From an uncultured Bacilli bacterium (GTDB lineage: Bacteria > Bacillota_I > Bacilli_A > RF39 > UBA660), in assembly GCA_947628245.1 (NCBI GenBank), contig CANQZH010000052.1:1-7649 (forward strand): a stretch of 7,649 bases of DNA. The letters are read 5' to 3'. This document shows, in pieces, positions 6,523 to 7,649 of this stretch. The first letter of the stretch is position 1. Each line of letters opens with the position of its first letter. The notes beneath the pieces are model-generated. The model was not told the origin of the DNA, made no database searches, and saw only the letters and a program-made list of their open reading frames with translations. The translations under genes and the position numbers were made by a program.

Positions 6523-7486
6523 AATTTTGCTTATATATTTGTTGTTCTTTAATTAAATCATAACTAACTAAACTACTTCCATCTAAATCTTCTTTATACA
6601 TATCAACCATTGTAATTTGACTATTATCATAAGTCTTATAATAATATATACCTTTATCTAAATTACAACAAGAACTATAAATAGTTATTTCATATTTATC
6701 TTCACCCATATGAACACAACCTCTTTGTTGTTCAACAGATCCTAAAATATGAAAAAACTGACTAACACTTTCATTTTCCGTATCATTAGAAAGAGAATTC
6801 ATTTTAGTAAAAGTTGCTTTAACAAATCTAGAAGCACTAGACAAATCACCAGGTAAACCAAGAGCACCCATACCTCTACTATAAACATCAAAATTTAAAT
6901 TCTTAGCAAAATTATTAACAGGAGGTTCAATAGATAAACTCACATAATTATTTAAATTAAACATCTGAATATCAAACGTTGGATTATTTGTTAAAACACC
7001 AACTGGATTATCATAAACTTTTAAACCATCAGCAACACATTCAACCGTAATAGAACTTTCCTTATCACAAATAATCCAATGCAGTGGAGACGCTACTAAA
7101 TCATCACTAAAATTAATTTTAGCAATATTAATTTCTTTTAATAATTTTTTAACTTCTAAAATATTAGAACATAAACTTAAAACATAAGGAATAAACTCAA
7201 AAGGAGCAATATTTTTTTTATCAGAAACACATTCCATATAACAAGCATTACCTGGAAAATTTAAACCAGCTATTCCTAAACCCTTTTCATTAATAGCATC
7301 ATAATATAAAGGATAAGAATCACAAACAAAAGCCATCCCAATAATTGCATAATGACTATTAACATCATCAACTTTACGAAACTTAAAAGGATAATTTCGA
7401 GGTGTAATAGTAACCGTTTCTTTATAAGAATATTCTAAATCCAAATTTCTCCCAAAATAATTTTTATAAGTAACAGCAGTACACAT
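6521..7486 (-). CDS. bsh: Choloylglycine hydrolase family protein (bile salt hydrolase type)
   Basis: This 321-residue Ntn hydrolase aligns along its length with Clostridium perfringens bile salt hydrolase, which cuts the amide bond of glycine- or taurine-conjugated bile acids. The nucleophile Cys2 would be exposed by Met removal. The other catalytic residues are present: Arg13 and Asp16 (FGRNLD), Asn76 (GLNFP), Asn167 (LTNNP) and Arg220 (ASRF). The LEYSY and IYYYKTYDNSQI segments also match bile salt hydrolases. The stretch between Cys2 and FGR is five residues shorter than in the C. perfringens enzyme. There is no signal peptide, so it is cytosolic. Penicillin V acylase or another linear amide specificity cannot be excluded. 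The ribosome site AAAGG lies rather far (11 bases) from the ATG. It has its own promoter and terminator. Confidence 0.9.
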   Translation of the reverse strand: MCTAVTYKNYFGRNLDLEYSYKETVTITPRNYPFKFRKVDDVNSHYAIIGMAFVCDSYPLYYDAINEKGLGIAGLNFPGNACYMECVSDKKNIAPFEFIPYVLSLCSNILEVKKLLKEINIAKINFSDDLVASPLHWIICDKESSITVECVADGLKVYDNPVGVLTNNPTFDIQMFNLNNYVSLSIEPPVNNFAKNLNFDVYSRGMGALGLPGDLSSASRFVKATFTKMNSLSNDTENESVSQFFHILGSVEQQRGCVHMGEDKYEITIYSSCCNLDKGIYYYKTYDNSQITMVDMYKEDLDGSSLVSYDLIKEQQIYKQN

Positions 7487-7510
7487 TTTATTACCAACCT
7501 TTCATAAAAA

Positions 7511-7519
7511 ATTATAACA
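7511..7519 (-). promoter_or_regulatory. Extended -10 promoter of the bile salt hydrolase-type gene
   Basis: The minus strand reads TGTTATAAT, the same extended -10 as at 4180 and 6370, 24 bases before the ATG. Upstream is a T-rich stretch without a recognisable -35. Confidence 0.65.
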
Positions 7520-7532
7520 TACAAAACAAAAG

Positions 7533-7552
7533 AAAAAAAGAACCTAAGTTCT
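7533..7552 (-). terminator. Short hairpin plus U run, possible terminator of an upstream transcript
   Basis: On the minus strand AGAAC pairs with GTTCT around the loop TTAG, followed directly by seven U. The 5-bp stem is short. It would end a transcript coming from beyond the right edge, just ahead of the hydrolase promoter. The arm GAACTTAG can instead pair with CTAAGTTC about 80 bases upstream, which would disrupt this hairpin. Confidence 0.45.
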
Positions 7553-7641
7553 CAATTAATTTTACCAAAATATTGTTGTTCAAGTATCCGTCACTATTGA
7601 GATTGAACACATTGTTCGCATTAGACGAGTTAGGAACTTAG
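7544..7641 (-). ncRNA. Candidate structured non-coding segment bounded by complementary arms
   Basis: CTAAGTTC (7544-7551) and GAACTTAG (7634-7641) are perfect inverted copies. The pairing continues beyond a mismatch in minus-strand RNA (UAA with UUG). Inside, TGTTCAA (7577-7583) and TTGAACA (7603-7609) form a second 7-bp stem with a 19-base loop. A nested outer and inner stem is compatible with a folded RNA. All three minus frames are interrupted in this stretch, so it is not part of a long coding region. No known RNA family is recognised. Confidence 0.3.
7572..7631 (-). other. Asn-rich C-type-lectin variable-segment-like block, candidate DGR template repeat or relic
   Basis: From 7631 downward one minus frame reads 20 codons beginning NSSNANNVF and ending NLNSDGYLNNN. 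It resembles the C-terminal variable segment of SUMF1/C-type-lectin proteins found with diversity-generating retroelements. Nine of the 20 codons are AAC or AAT, the codon type most exposed to adenine mutagenesis. Several codons end in G or C (TCG, GCG, GTG, TTC, CTC, GAC, TAC), unlike the neighbouring genes; 21 of the 56 bases at 7572-7627 are G or C. The frame is closed by TAA three codons upstream, so it is not expressed as such. The usual continuation (NN..GVRP) is missing, so it may be truncated. No reverse transcriptase is in the window. The assignment rests on recalled family patterns. Confidence 0.35.
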
Positions 7642-7649
7642 TAAATATT

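Noticed and set aside
7544..7641. A retron msr-msd RNA, suggested by complementary ends.
   Set aside because: No reverse transcriptase or branching-G context is visible, and the Asn-codon-rich content fits a DGR template or a gene relic better.
1..7649. Mycoplasma-type genetic code (TGA as Trp), suggested by the low G+C.
   Set aside because: Tryptophans in all recognised proteins are TGG and no frame needs TGA read-through, so the standard bacterial code suffices.

Overview
The window is about three-quarters A+T, uses A/T-ending codons almost throughout, and reads tryptophan as TGG with TAA or TAG as stops. Its Shine-Dalgarno sites (AAGGAG, AGGTGA, AGGAG) and TGTTATAAT extended -10 boxes are typical of Bacillota. 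A bile salt hydrolase-type enzyme, a Fic protein and two DUF4143 ATPases suggest a low-GC gut Bacillota, such as an Erysipelotrichales, RF39-like or AT-rich Clostridia lineage. The sequence does not fix the species.

Layout: positions 1-1231 hold a minus-strand pair, a small lipoprotein followed by a class II Fic enzyme cut off at the left edge. They are divergent from an AAA+ ATPase of the DUF4143 (COG1373) type at 1369-2571. The shared intergenic region carries a perfect 15-bp inverted repeat, and one arm sits inside the ATPase promoter. The ATPase runs tail to tail, one base apart, into a minus-strand cardiolipin synthase (2573-4078). Divergent from that gene is a membrane-anchored DUF3298-like protein (4209-5015), which ends in a hairpin terminator overlapping its stop codon. 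A second, distant DUF4143 ATPase (5027-6337, minus) starts with GTG and is preceded by four exact-period 33-bp tandem repeats. Next is a choloylglycine hydrolase (6521-7486, minus) with all expected catalytic residues.

The last 100 bases (about 7533-7649) are unusual. They encode no open gene, yet on the minus strand one frame reads as an Asn-rich 20-residue block with G/C-ending codons. It resembles the C-terminal variable segment of C-type-lectin/SUMF1-like proteins diversified by diversity-generating retroelements (DGRs). A closed frame, an Asn-codon-rich sequence and flanking complementary arms make this a candidate template repeat or relic. If so, a reverse transcriptase should lie just outside the right edge.

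No single pathway unites the genes. The region looks like ordinary envelope and lipid genes mixed with accessory genes (Fic, two ATPases, the possible DGR fragment). The least explained features are the two different operator-like repeat systems in front of the two ATPases, which share a CTTTTTGC...GAATA half-site, and the template-like segment at the right edge.
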